Assembly (NCBI GenBank): GCA_017999895.1
Contig: JAGNKY010000011.1
Span: forward strand, 19,420 to 83,419
DNA from: Bacteroidales bacterium
GTDB taxonomy: Bacteria; Bacteroidota; Bacteroidia; Bacteroidales; VadinHA17
DNA: 64,000 bases
Direction: 5' to 3'
How positions within the stretch are numbered: the stretch's first letter is position 1; each line of letters opens with the position of its first letter. The position numbers were made by a program, and so were the translations under genes. The notes beneath the pieces are model-generated. The model saw only the letters and a program-made list of their open reading frames with translations, searched no databases and was not told the DNA's origin. Shown in pieces: positions 46,815-55,270 of the stretch.

Positions 46815-47491
46815 GCCGATACTCTCGATATATGTGTATTCAAATAATTAACGGCACCCTGAGGGTCGGGTGAATAAAAATCGGCTCCAATTTTACGGCA
46901 AAAATCCATCGTTACAGGAGCGCCTCCTACAAGTATAATACGGTCAGGTTCTTTCTCCTTGATTTCAGCAACAATTTTTCTCATATTCTCCATTGTTGTA
47001 GTAAGAAGGGCTGATAATCCGACGACAGCATCCGGATGTTCTTCAATAGCTTTCTGAAATTTATCCGCACTCACATCCACTCCTAAATCAATTACTTCCC
47101 ATCCGGCTCCTTCAATCATCATTGCAACGAGGTTTTTCCCTATATCATGAAGGTCGCCCGTAACAGTGCCTATAATAAAAGTGCCTTTTCGTTTTGTTTC
47201 TCCCGACAGGAAAAAAGGCTTCAGGTGCTCCATGGCGCTGCTCATCGCTTTTGCCGACATAAGCATTTGAGGAACAAATATTTCCTGACGACTGAATTTA
47301 TTCCCCACATTAGTCATTGCCGGTATAAGAGCATCTTCTAATATAGAGGTTGGGCTTATTCCCGATTCGATGGCCTTCCTTGCCAGCTCATCTGCACCAT
47401 CCTGGTCTTTCATACCTGGTGGATAAGGAGAAGATTTGTTGATTTTGCCAACCTCAACACAATATAATAGTCTCTCAAGTAAATCGTTCAT
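46811..47491 (-). CDS. Corrinoid (B12-binding) methyl-carrier protein
   Basis: 226 residues. Residues about 1-90 form the helical cap domain (FVPQMLMSAKAMSSAMEHLK). Residues about 95-220 form the cobalamin domain, with the His ligand in GTVTGDLHDIGKNLVAMMI, GLSALLTTTMENM and ILVGGAPV. It is the MtvC/MtbC type of single corrinoid carrier used in methyltransfer from methoxy compounds and methylamines. First gene of the operon. Confidence 0.93.
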   Translation of the reverse strand: MNDLLERLLYCVEVGKINKSSPYPPGMKDQDGADELARKAIESGISPTSILEDALIPAMTNVGNKFSRQEIFVPQMLMSAKAMSSAMEHLKPFFLSGETKRKGTFIIGTVTGDLHDIGKNLVAMMIEGAGWEVIDLGVDVSADKFQKAIEEHPDAVVGLSALLTTTMENMRKIVAEIKEKEPDRIILVGGAPVTMDFCRKIGADFYSPDPQGAVNYLNTHISRVSA

Positions 47492-47524
47492 ATAATCCTG
47501 AAGATTGGAAAGTAAAACAATTGT

Positions 47525-47556
47525 CCAATATAATAAAGTTCCTTTAAACCATCAAA
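47525..47556 (-). promoter_or_regulatory. Probable promoter of the corrinoid operon
   Basis: On the minus strand TTTG (47556-47553), 20 nt, then TATATTGG (47532-47525), one mismatch from TAnnTTTG, 33 nt before the ATG at 47491. The 129-bp gap is too short for, and shows no sign of, a cobalamin riboswitch. Confidence 0.5.
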
Positions 47557-47620
47557 AATCAAATGTCAGAGAATAATATATTAACAGCAGATTATTATAC
47601 TTTTGCCAATATTTCGGGTT

Positions 47621-48724
47621 TTAATGTTTTGTCCTTATTGTCCAGCTTGCCGTAATTCCCATTAATTCAGCATTACTTGTATGTGCTTTCATAAAAACAC
47701 CTGCAATCAGATTATTATTTATTTTATAAACAAGCTCATATTTCTGGTATACACTTTGCCTTGCCTTATAAGGCGCATAAACATAAAATCCGAGATATTG
47801 TGTGAAAACAACTTTACCCATATGAAAGTCCTGGCCTGCAGTTACAGCAAATCTTTTATGGTCAATTCCTGTTTCCTCTCTTCTTATTACTTCTTTGATA
47901 GCATTATCTGCAATCAATTCGACTCCTGTATTCAATGAATAAAATGGTCTTAATTTTTTAACTGCCCTTACATAAATGCCCCATGAAATAGTTCCTTTTT
48001 CAGGAAATATTTCAGTTGCGTCAACAACTTTATAAGATGAAATTGCGCCGATTAAAAAGTATATTCCCGGTTCTTCGATTTTATTGTCAGCAATATATTT
48101 CTTTTTTATTAGAGGCAAAGGATTTTTATAATATTCGAGTCCTGCAGATAAAGTCGGGAAATTCATTCCATAATTAGGTTGTTTAATGCCGCCGTTTGAA
48201 ATATGATTGTAGAATCCCGAGAGAGTTAAATATAAAGAAGGTGAAATTTTGAATTTAAATCGTGTACTTACATATAATGGGAAGCTTATGCGCGTTGAGA
48301 AAAACAGGTTTTGAGGATTATCATTTTTATTATAAAATTTTGTATGATATGACAATCCCACTCCTCCTCTCACTGAAAAAATATATCGTTTACCAAAAGC
48401 CAGAATAGGTTCGGCAAATCCTGTAAAGATAAATGATCCGCCAAGAATTTCCGGGTTGTTGAAACTAAAATAGCCGGTTTGAAATCCTGAAGTCCAGTAA
48501 GTATTAAAAATCTTCCAGCTATTATATGATGTATGGAGTTGCCCTAAATCAAAAAGAAAACCATAGGGGTTAGTGCCTGAAATTGGTTTAACAATTTTTG
48601 TGTGAGGAATAATATAACCATAATGAGCATTAAAACCATAAAAGGGGAAATTCAGACTATCGGTCTGAGAATAGCAAACAGTAGTATTTAAAATCAGTAT
48701 TCCTTTTAATATATTATGTTTCAT
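47621..48724 (-). CDS. Acyloxyacyl hydrolase / lipid A deacylase (PagL-like) outer-membrane protein
   Basis: 367 residues from the ATG at 48724 (frame open to a TTG at 48784). A short signal peptide (ILKGILILNTTVCYS) precedes a beta-rich sequence with alternating aromatic residues, as in a beta-barrel. FYNHISNGGIKQPNYGMNFP carries the PagL-type His-Ser pair (HxSNxG), which in PagL removes the 3-O-acyl chain from lipid A. It is longer than PagL (about 175 residues), so a wider barrel or extra domain is likely. Final activity is inferred. Confidence 0.7.
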   Translation of the reverse strand: MKHNILKGILILNTTVCYSQTDSLNFPFYGFNAHYGYIIPHTKIVKPISGTNPYGFLFDLGQLHTSYNSWKIFNTYWTSGFQTGYFSFNNPEILGGSFIFTGFAEPILAFGKRYIFSVRGGVGLSYHTKFYNKNDNPQNLFFSTRISFPLYVSTRFKFKISPSLYLTLSGFYNHISNGGIKQPNYGMNFPTLSAGLEYYKNPLPLIKKKYIADNKIEEPGIYFLIGAISSYKVVDATEIFPEKGTISWGIYVRAVKKLRPFYSLNTGVELIADNAIKEVIRREETGIDHKRFAVTAGQDFHMGKVVFTQYLGFYVYAPYKARQSVYQKYELVYKINNNLIAGVFMKAHTSNAELMGITASWTIRTKH

Positions 48725-48789
48725 TGTTTTGTAATAGTGAGGAGCACGAATAAAAAGGAGCACTAATAAATACTTATCTAACAAAGTTT

Positions 48790-49440
48790 TTATATCAATT
48801 TCAGTCTTATATTTCTAAGGGCGGCAGTTGAATACCACGAAGCTATGCCGAAAGGTTTTGAAAGATCTACTTCGGGTCTTAGTGAAAGTCTTTTGTTCCC
48901 GATTGTAAAATCAACTACCTTTTCATTATCAATCCATGCTTCGATTTTTTCTTCGGTTACTTTTACTTTTATATTATACCACCTGTTATTATCAAAGCTC
49001 ATAAATCGGGTTGTCTCGTTTTCAGAAGCATCCTTACCATCAATGCAGCTCAGGCCTACAACAGTTCCTCCCCATCCTCCGACAATGAGCGTGCAATATT
49101 CTTTTCCGACGGGGAATGTCATTCCGCAGAAGAAATCATTTCCTGTAATACGCATTGCTTCAAGTGAAACCTCATAATTTATTTCAGGGAATTTCTTTTT
49201 GTAAGTGATTCCAGTGCAGCCTTCTCCCATTCCGAGAATAATCTCACCACCTGAAACTTCAACAGTACCCTGTGTGCCAAAATTTGTTATTTCCCAACCG
49301 TTAAGTGTTCTCCCGTCAAAAATATAAGTAGTATCCAGAACAGGAATATTTTCTTTATCAATCTGTTTCTTTTCTGACTTCTTTCCGGTACATGCAGTTG
49401 CAACTAATAATACTATAATGATTTTATATAATGCTCTCAT
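48790..49440 (-). CDS. DUF1080 (3-keto-disaccharide hydrolase fold) lipoprotein
   Basis: 216 residues. RALYKIIIVLLVATACTGKK ends in a lipobox. The single beta-sandwich domain has FDGRTLNGWEITNFGTQGTVE, GGEIILGMGEGCTGI, WYNIKVKVTEEKIEAWIDNEKVVDF and the end STAALRNIRLKL: the DUF1080 pattern. Related proteins cleave 3-keto glycosides made by Gfo/Idh/MocA oxidoreductases, two of which are in this window (38331, 57331). It precedes the GH29 gene by coordinate but follows it in transcription (27 bp gap). Confidence 0.83.
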   Translation of the reverse strand: MRALYKIIIVLLVATACTGKKSEKKQIDKENIPVLDTTYIFDGRTLNGWEITNFGTQGTVEVSGGEIILGMGEGCTGITYKKKFPEINYEVSLEAMRITGNDFFCGMTFPVGKEYCTLIVGGWGGTVVGLSCIDGKDASENETTRFMSFDNNRWYNIKVKVTEEKIEAWIDNEKVVDFTIGNKRLSLRPEVDLSKPFGIASWYSTAALRNIRLKLI

Positions 49441-49467
49441 TATAAATATATTAATTCATCAATCAGC

Positions 49468-50814
49468 TTATTTCAGAAATATCTCAATAACAGGTATTAC
49501 TACAGGTGGTTTAAGAACCGGAAGTTGTAATGCAATGTCGTTAGTACCTTGAATGATGCTATATCTTATTTCAGAAGCATCGTGCAGAAATTGAATATAT
49601 TTTACTTTATCTGCTATTCCGGCGATATTGATTCTGTTAAGCGGGTAAACCAGCAAATGGACATATAAGCTCTTTGTTGACGGGTTATATGTCAGAACGG
49701 TATTGGCAGGAGTTATAAATTCGGCAGATGCTTCTGTGCAATAATATATTGAGCGACTATTGAATTTCATCCAGTCGCCCATTGCTTTAAGTCTCTCTTG
49801 AGCCCTATAGTCGAAAGTGCCTCTTCCTGTAGGGCCTACATTCAGAAGAAGATTTCCACCTTTGCTAACTGACTCTATGAGGAGTTCAATAAGTTGTTCA
49901 GGGCTTTTCCATGTATATTCATCACGGTAATAGCCCCATGAGCCGGAAAAAGTCTGGCATGTTTCCCATGGAATTTTCTTGCCGTTATATTCCGGCCACT
50001 TTTCAACCTTAACCTGTTCCGGAGTTGTAAAATCCCAGCCTCCTTCCACATCGCGCAAGTCGAGACGGTCGTCGACAATTATGCCTGGCTGTAACGACCT
50101 TGCAAGCTTAAGTAGTCCTTCGGAATCCCAGTCATCTCTTCCTTTTCCGTTCTTTCCAGGAAAAGAGAAGTCGAACCATATAATGCTTATTTCTCCGTAG
50201 TTTGTAAGCAATTCTCTCACCTGGTTTTTCATGTATTCACGATATTTATTCATATCTTTTCCTTTGTTCAGACGTTCATAATCCGCATCTGAATCGGGAC
50301 GTAATGGATGATTTTTATCTATCGTATAATCAGGATGGTGCCAGTCGAGAAGTGAGTAATAAAATCCGACTTTCAGTCCTTCTGCTCTGAAAGCCTCAAC
50401 AAATTCCTTTATTATATCTCTTCCGAAAGGAGTATTAGTACATTTATAATCAGTGTATTTTGAATCCCACATGCAGAATCCCTCATGATGTTTTGCGGTC
50501 AGAACAACATATTTCATACCCGCTTCTTTTGCCATTTTTGCCCATTCACGTGGATTATATAGATCCGGATTGAAATGATCAAAATATTTCTGATACTGTT
50601 CATTTGTCATTCTTTCTCTGTTCTTGACCCATTCATGACGGGCTGGCAGAGCATAAAGACCCCAGTGTATAAACATACCGAAACGTGCATCGGTCCACCA
50701 TTTCATACGCTGTGCTTTTTGCGCCTCTGTCTCTTTTGGCAACTGCGCGAAAGAAAATTGAGGCATGAGTAATAAAAAAATTAAGATACCGATTGTCAGA
50801 GATTTTGTTTTCAT
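49468..50814 (-). CDS. GH29 alpha-L-fucosidase, secreted
   Basis: 448 residues with a signal peptide (IGILIFLLLMPQFSFA). MKWWTDARFGMFIHWGLYALPAR, YVVLTAKHHEGFCMWDS and IIWFDFSFPG with nucleophile Asp are GH29 hallmarks; RSLQPGIIVDDR and GNLLLNVGPTGRG follow, and there is a short C-terminal beta domain. It releases terminal L-fucose from glycans. The organism also makes GDP-L-fucose (4038-6479), so its own polysaccharide is a possible as well as a dietary target. Confidence 0.95.
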   Translation of the reverse strand: MKTKSLTIGILIFLLLMPQFSFAQLPKETEAQKAQRMKWWTDARFGMFIHWGLYALPARHEWVKNRERMTNEQYQKYFDHFNPDLYNPREWAKMAKEAGMKYVVLTAKHHEGFCMWDSKYTDYKCTNTPFGRDIIKEFVEAFRAEGLKVGFYYSLLDWHHPDYTIDKNHPLRPDSDADYERLNKGKDMNKYREYMKNQVRELLTNYGEISIIWFDFSFPGKNGKGRDDWDSEGLLKLARSLQPGIIVDDRLDLRDVEGGWDFTTPEQVKVEKWPEYNGKKIPWETCQTFSGSWGYYRDEYTWKSPEQLIELLIESVSKGGNLLLNVGPTGRGTFDYRAQERLKAMGDWMKFNSRSIYYCTEASAEFITPANTVLTYNPSTKSLYVHLLVYPLNRINIAGIADKVKYIQFLHDASEIRYSIIQGTNDIALQLPVLKPPVVIPVIEIFLK

Positions 50815-50921
50815 AGAATATGTTTTTATTTAGTATAATGTAAATATAGTAATTTTTCTTTGTGCTCTCAGTAAATTTTCTATGTTTATCAGAGAAACAC
50901 ACATTAGATAGGGGCAGCGGA

Positions 50922-51686
50922 TTAATCCTTTTTATTTCCTGTATATTTCTCTATGAATGCTTTCATCTTCTCAAAATGAGAGCCTTCCCAGTAAATCTGG
51001 CCACAGCCCTGGCATTGCAAAAAAATATCAAAATATTTTCGTGTTCCCGGTAAAAGTTTATCTTCTATTTCAGACTTTGGAACATATTGAAGAACAGAGT
51101 TACAACCCATGCAACGGGTGAATGGTTTAACCATATTCTTTAAATCAAGTCTTTCCATAACTTCCATAAATTGTGATTCCGGATGTTGCGATCTTATCCA
51201 GTATCCATGAGTTACTTTCTTATTCTTAAGCAGTCCTCTGTCGCGTGTGAGAATTATTCTTCTTTGTGAAACAGAGATGTTTATTATTTCATTGTCGTCA
51301 TAATCCTTTTCATATAATGAATCGAATCCGCATAATCTGAGGTACCTTGCTGTTTTTCCAAGATGCACGTCGAGAATGAATTTGGGGTCTCTAAGGGGTT
51401 TCTCCCGAAGATGGGTCATGCCGGTAATATCAAAACTCTCAAAAACCGGATAAACTGATATTTTGTCTTCATTCCTGATTTTATATGAAAAATCTACTGG
51501 ATTACCGTTTACGAGAATCATGTCAATTTCGACATGCGGGACGCCAATAGCCTCTATAGCATCTTTTACCGACTGGTTGCCGCTGAAAGAATAAGGGAAG
51601 CTGATGCGTTTCTTATCTGATGGAAGAAAATCGTTAAGTTCCTCATAAAATCTGAACCATGCGTTTTTCATAACAGGTTTTTTCAT
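50922..51686 (-). CDS. Mut7-C RNase domain protein with ubiquitin-like N-terminus
   Basis: 254 residues. Residues about 5-85 look like the ubiquitin-fold domain that precedes Mut7-C in bacteria; KFILDVHLGKTARYLRLCGFDS begins the PIN-like Mut7-C domain with its acidic residues (IILTRDRGLL), and two CxxC pairs (CMGCNS, CQGCGQIYW) form a zinc ribbon. Probably a cytosolic ribonuclease; the target RNA is unknown. It overlaps the alcohol dehydrogenase gene by ATGA, so the two are translationally coupled. Confidence 0.82.
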   Translation of the reverse strand: MKKPVMKNAWFRFYEELNDFLPSDKKRISFPYSFSGNQSVKDAIEAIGVPHVEIDMILVNGNPVDFSYKIRNEDKISVYPVFESFDITGMTHLREKPLRDPKFILDVHLGKTARYLRLCGFDSLYEKDYDDNEIINISVSQRRIILTRDRGLLKNKKVTHGYWIRSQHPESQFMEVMERLDLKNMVKPFTRCMGCNSVLQYVPKSEIEDKLLPGTRKYFDIFLQCQGCGQIYWEGSHFEKMKAFIEKYTGNKKD

Positions 51687-52855
51687 ATTCTGCTGATCAA
51701 TATCTCCTCAAGATCGTTGTTTTGAAGTGCAACAGGATTATTTTTAATCTCAGTTTTGGAACAGATTTTTTTTACGTCCTCTGCTTTAACTCCGAATTTA
51801 CCAAGCAACGGCATATTTAGTTTTCCGGTGAGCTCATGAAGAAATGCAATAAATCCGTCAATATAATAATCTCTGCTTTTATTTTCCTCCTCAAGGAACA
51901 ATCTTCCGAGTGTTTCATATTTTTCGAGTGCCAAATTATTGAGACTATCCCTTCTTAGAATCCTTACATTAACTTCATTAGCTTTTGCCATAAGTGTACC
52001 GCAAATAATTCCATGAGGAATTCTGTACATAGCCCCTATTGCTGACGCAAAGCCATGCACAGCTCCGAGTCCGGCACTTGTAAGACATATTCCGGAAGTA
52101 AGAGCGGCGAATGACATTCCGCTTCGTGCCTCAATATTATCTGCATTTTGGTATGCTATAATAAGAGAAGATTTAACGGCTTTGATACCCTCTAATGCCA
52201 GAACATCGGTATAAATAGATGCTTTGTTTGAGAGAAAAGCCTCTACAAGCTGGGTAAAACAATCCATTCCGCTCCATGCTGTAACCTCCTCCGGACATGA
52301 AATTGTAAGTTGAGGATCAACTATGGCCACGTCGGGGACAAAATTATCATGCCTTAGTGACTTTTTAAATCCATTTTCTCCAACTTCGGAGATCACAGCA
52401 TTATTAGTTGCCTCGCTTCCTGTGCCTGCCGTAGTAGGAACAGCGATAAAGGGAACTTTTATGCCGGGATGTTTTTTCCGTCCTATTCCTTCAAGATATT
52501 CCTTTAACGGCTCTTTTAAAGGCAGCATGGCAGAAATTGCTTTCCCGGTATCAATTACACTTCCGCCACCGACCGATATAACAATATCAATTCTGGCATC
52601 TTTCAGAGAATTAACAGTATCATCCACAGTAGCAGGAGATGGTTCGCCTGATACCATAACATGATGAATTTCAAAATCCCTGCTTTTAAATTCTGAAAAT
52701 AGTGCTTCGCCAACCTGCGACTTAATAAATGATTTGCTTCCGGTAACAATCAGAGCCGAGTTACCGTATCTTTTTGCAATATCAATAAGCATATTAATCT
52801 TGCCTGCGCCAAAATATATTAGCGGCAGGCGTGCAAAAATAAAAGGAGTTACCAT
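51683..52855 (-). CDS. Iron-containing alcohol dehydrogenase
   Basis: 390 residues of the group III Fe-ADH fold. FGAGKINMLIDIAKRYG starts the nucleotide domain, SVGGGSVIDTGKAI binds the dinucleotide, TTAGTGSEATNNAVI is typical, and the metal site is formed by GMDCFTQLVEAFLS and VHGFASAIGAMYRIPHGI. It interconverts an alcohol and aldehyde; substrate unknown. It overlaps the small monooxygenase-fold gene upstream by 7 bp and Mut7-C downstream by 4 bp. Confidence 0.92.
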   Translation of the reverse strand: MVTPFIFARLPLIYFGAGKINMLIDIAKRYGNSALIVTGSKSFIKSQVGEALFSEFKSRDFEIHHVMVSGEPSPATVDDTVNSLKDARIDIVISVGGGSVIDTGKAISAMLPLKEPLKEYLEGIGRKKHPGIKVPFIAVPTTAGTGSEATNNAVISEVGENGFKKSLRHDNFVPDVAIVDPQLTISCPEEVTAWSGMDCFTQLVEAFLSNKASIYTDVLALEGIKAVKSSLIIAYQNADNIEARSGMSFAALTSGICLTSAGLGAVHGFASAIGAMYRIPHGIICGTLMAKANEVNVRILRRDSLNNLALEKYETLGRLFLEEENKSRDYYIDGFIAFLHELTGKLNMPLLGKFGVKAEDVKKICSKTEIKNNPVALQNNDLEEILISRI

Positions 52856-53157
52856 TTTGTTCTGTCAGCTGGTTGAAGGATATTATATTTTACTCCCTTT
52901 CTTGGTTCGGCCATCATATTTTCTACAGCAACCCGCCAGTTTCGATAATGAGAAGTCTCTTTATGAGCTGCAGCCGACTGTTCAGATTCATACGCTTCAT
53001 ATATCATAAACCTGGATGGGTCATCGGCTTGTTGAAGGAAATCGAACCGTAGATTACCTGGTTCTTTCACTGATTCAAGATGATTGGCAGTTGTGGCTTT
53101 TATAAACTCCTCAATCATATCAGGCTTTACATGAACATAAACACAAGTTACTATCAT
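52849..53157 (-). CDS. Antibiotic biosynthesis monooxygenase (ABM) domain protein
   Basis: 102 residues, the size of one ABM domain. VHVKPDMIEEFIKATTANHLES and GNLRFDFLQQADDPSRFMIYEAYES followed by AAHKETSHYRNW match the LsrG/YgiN-like group. Members act as small oxygenases or isomerases; here the linked Fe-ADH suggests aldehyde or quinone metabolism, which is inference. First gene of a three-gene operon. Confidence 0.85.
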   Translation of the reverse strand: MIVTCVYVHVKPDMIEEFIKATTANHLESVKEPGNLRFDFLQQADDPSRFMIYEAYESEQSAAAHKETSHYRNWRVAVENMMAEPRKGVKYNILQPADRTKW

Positions 53158-53199
53158 AATAAAAAGTTTTTTTGTAAAGTTAAACGAAGAAATAATAAG

Positions 53200-53233
53200 T
53201 TCATCATTTCTTCATTTTTATTCAATAATTTCG
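53200..53233 (+). promoter_or_regulatory. Putative response-regulator box and promoter, copy 1
   Basis: TTCATCATTTCTTCAT (53200-53215) is a direct repeat of TTCAT with an 11-bp period; a third TTCA follows 10 bp on at 53221. TAATTTCG, a one-mismatch -7 element, is at 53226-53233 with no canonical -33 box. Copy 2 is at 56580-56614. Confidence 0.55.
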
Positions 53234-53274
53234 CAATGTGATAGTTGAGACGAAAAAATAGTTGAGTAGAAAAA

Positions 53275-53628
53275 ATGAAAACAAAAAAGAAAATAATTAT
53301 GGCACTGTCAGCATTTTTAATTGGTATTTCTACAACGAACTCTTATTCACAGATAAAGCCGGCAGTGAACTTTGATTCAACTCAGATACAGGAAAAATTA
53401 AAAACAAACCAGGGAGAGGAAGAGTCTGGACAGAAACAGAATCAGGAAAAGCAAAGCATCGAACAACAAGCTAAAAGTAAAGAAGGGAATGTTAAGCAGG
53501 TAAGAAATGCACGTCCTGACATGACAAAAGCAAGAGGGGCACGCCCTCCTGAAATTATCAGGCCAAATGCTGCTCCTCCTAAGGGGATGGGCAAACCAGG
53601 CGGTGCAATGCCCCGTAGAGGCAGATGA
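53275..53628 (+). CDS. Small secreted Gln/Lys- and Arg/Gly-rich protein
   Basis: 117 residues. A signal peptide (KIIMALSAFLIGISTTNSYS) is followed by a Gln/Glu/Lys-rich low-complexity stretch (EESGQKQNQEKQSIEQQ) and a Pro/Gly/Arg-rich end (RGARPPEIIRPNAAPPKG). No known domain. It is upstream of a barrel protein and a two-component system, and shares a regulatory box with the gene at 56651. Confidence 0.65.
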   Translation: MKTKKKIIMALSAFLIGISTTNSYSQIKPAVNFDSTQIQEKLKTNQGEEESGQKQNQEKQSIEQQAKSKEGNVKQVRNARPDMTKARGARPPEIIRPNAAPPKGMGKPGGAMPRRGR

Positions 53629-53659
53629 TAATAATTTTTAATCATGTAATAATTTCATT

Positions 53660-54556
53660 ATGAAGTTAAAATTTCATCTAAAAGAGGTTAAAATTATAAT
53701 ACTAATTTTCTTATTATTTCCGTCCCTGATTAAGGCTCAGAATACATCTCAGACATCTGAAATAAATCCTGATTCAACAAAATCCATTACTAAGAAGGCT
53801 GTGCATTCTTTATTTGCAGGAGCAGGTTATGGAAGCAACATGATTTACCTAGGTTCTACAATTTCACTGGATAAACCCTTTGAATATGCATCAATTACCT
53901 ACGGATTGAATAATACATTTTACCTCAGTGGTTCAGCAACTCACATTGCAGACATTAATCCGTTTGCAGCAATATATACAATTTCTGCCGCCTACAATCA
54001 CACGTTCAATTCATGGTTCGATCTGGGAGCAGGAATATCAAGGTATGAAGTTCCCTTTACTCTCGAGGATACCTTATTCAGTAGTTTCATGTATGGTGAA
54101 GCAGACTTCGGAATAGACTGGAGAATCCTTTACACTAAACTATGCGTTGGCGGTATATTGGCTGAAGAGGATAATATGTATTTCCAGATTAAGAATTCAA
54201 GATATTTTCAGACTCCAGAATTTACCCGAAAGAAATTATATGTTTCGTTTGATCCATATATAAATCTTCTTTTCGGCACTCTTACAAAGTCGGAGACAAC
54301 AACTGGAACTGTTGTAAATATTAGTCCGCCTTTCAGGAAGCAAGGAAATTCCGGTACTCACTCAACCACAACAACAAAATACACAAATGTTTTCGGAATA
54401 ATGGAACTTGACATGGGTATTCCTATAACACTAAATTCAACAAATTTGACTATTGAGGCCGAACCGGGATATATTTATCCTGTTTATGAAGATGCTGTTT
54501 ATCCGGGTACTAAGGGGTTTATTTTCATGTTCAGCGCATTTGTCAGAATATTTTAA
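53660..54556 (+). CDS. Predicted outer-membrane beta-barrel protein
   Basis: 298 residues. Signal peptide (IIILIFLLFPSLIKA) and then alternating hydrophobic and polar strands (YGSNMIYLGSTISL, YASITYGLNNTFYLSG, YIYPVYEDAVYPGTK) ending with Phe (FVRIF), as outer-membrane barrels do. No family recognised. It lies 31 bp after the low-complexity protein gene and 9 bp before the response regulator, so all four genes 53275-56586 are probably one operon. Confidence 0.68.
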   Translation: MKLKFHLKEVKIIILIFLLFPSLIKAQNTSQTSEINPDSTKSITKKAVHSLFAGAGYGSNMIYLGSTISLDKPFEYASITYGLNNTFYLSGSATHIADINPFAAIYTISAAYNHTFNSWFDLGAGISRYEVPFTLEDTLFSSFMYGEADFGIDWRILYTKLCVGGILAEEDNMYFQIKNSRYFQTPEFTRKKLYVSFDPYINLLFGTLTKSETTTGTVVNISPPFRKQGNSGTHSTTTTKYTNVFGIMELDMGIPITLNSTNLTIEAEPGYIYPVYEDAVYPGTKGFIFMFSAFVRIF

Positions 54557-54565
54557 ATTTTGGAC

Positions 54566-55270
54566 ATGAACGTGTTGATTGTTGAAGATGAAAAAAGTCT
54601 GGCGCGGGAAATTGCTTCCTTTCTTGAGAAAGAAAATTTCCTTTGCGAACTGGCTTTTACAGGTATGGAAGCTTCAGAAAAAATAGCCGTTAACCTTTAT
54701 GACTTTGTACTTCTCGATCTTGGACTTCCCGATTATGACGGGCTTGATCTTATCAAAGAAGCGAAAAAACTTGAGAGTGAGGCTTCATTCATAATTATAA
54801 CAGCCCGCGGCGCCGTTGAGGATAAAGTCAGAGGGCTCAATCTGGGCGCTGACGATTATATTGCCAAACCATTCTCTCTGCTGGAACTTCTTTCAAGGAT
54901 AAATGCCGTTGCAAGAAGAAAATTCAATATCGGAACAAATGATATCAATATAGGAAAATTTCTTTTGCAGGTACAACCCCGGAAACTTTTCTGTGAAGGG
55001 AAAGAAGTTGATCTGACCAGAAAAGAATTCGATCTTCTTCAGTACCTCGTGCTTAATCATGATAAGGTACTGACACGGCAGCAACTTTATGAACACATCT
55101 GGGGAAATACACTTGATGATCAATATGATAGCAATTTCATTGACGTCCATATAAAAAATCTCAGAAAGAAGCTTAATTTTTATTCAGCTACACCATGGTT
55201 AGAAACCGTACGAGGAGTGGGCTACAGAGTAATAATGGAAAATAAAAATTCCACATCGCAAAAATGTTAA
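54566..55270 (+). CDS. OmpR/PhoB-family response regulator
   Basis: 234 residues from the ATG at 54566 (an in-frame TTG at 54560 is less likely). Receiver domain: VLIVEDEKSLARE with the acidic pair, phospho-acceptor Asp in DFVLLDLGLPDYDG, and KPFSLLELLSRI with conserved Lys. The C-terminal winged helix is RKEFDLLQYLVLNHDKVLTRQ and VDVHIKNLRKKL-like. It activates or represses by binding direct repeats. It overlaps the kinase gene by 7 bp. Confidence 0.95.
   Translation: MNVLIVEDEKSLAREIASFLEKENFLCELAFTGMEASEKIAVNLYDFVLLDLGLPDYDGLDLIKEAKKLESEASFIIITARGAVEDKVRGLNLGADDYIAKPFSLLELLSRINAVARRKFNIGTNDINIGKFLLQVQPRKLFCEGKEVDLTRKEFDLLQYLVLNHDKVLTRQQLYEHIWGNTLDDQYDSNFIDVHIKNLRKKLNFYSATPWLETVRGVGYRVIMENKNSTSQKC

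Noticed and set aside
47492..47620. Cobalamin riboswitch upstream of the corrinoid operon
   Set aside because: The gap is only 129 bp, no B12-box or regulator-sized fold was seen, and a plain promoter explains it.
48725..48784. TTG start at 48784 for the PagL-like gene
   Set aside because: The ATG at 48724 starts right at a signal peptide; the extra 20 residues have no counterpart.
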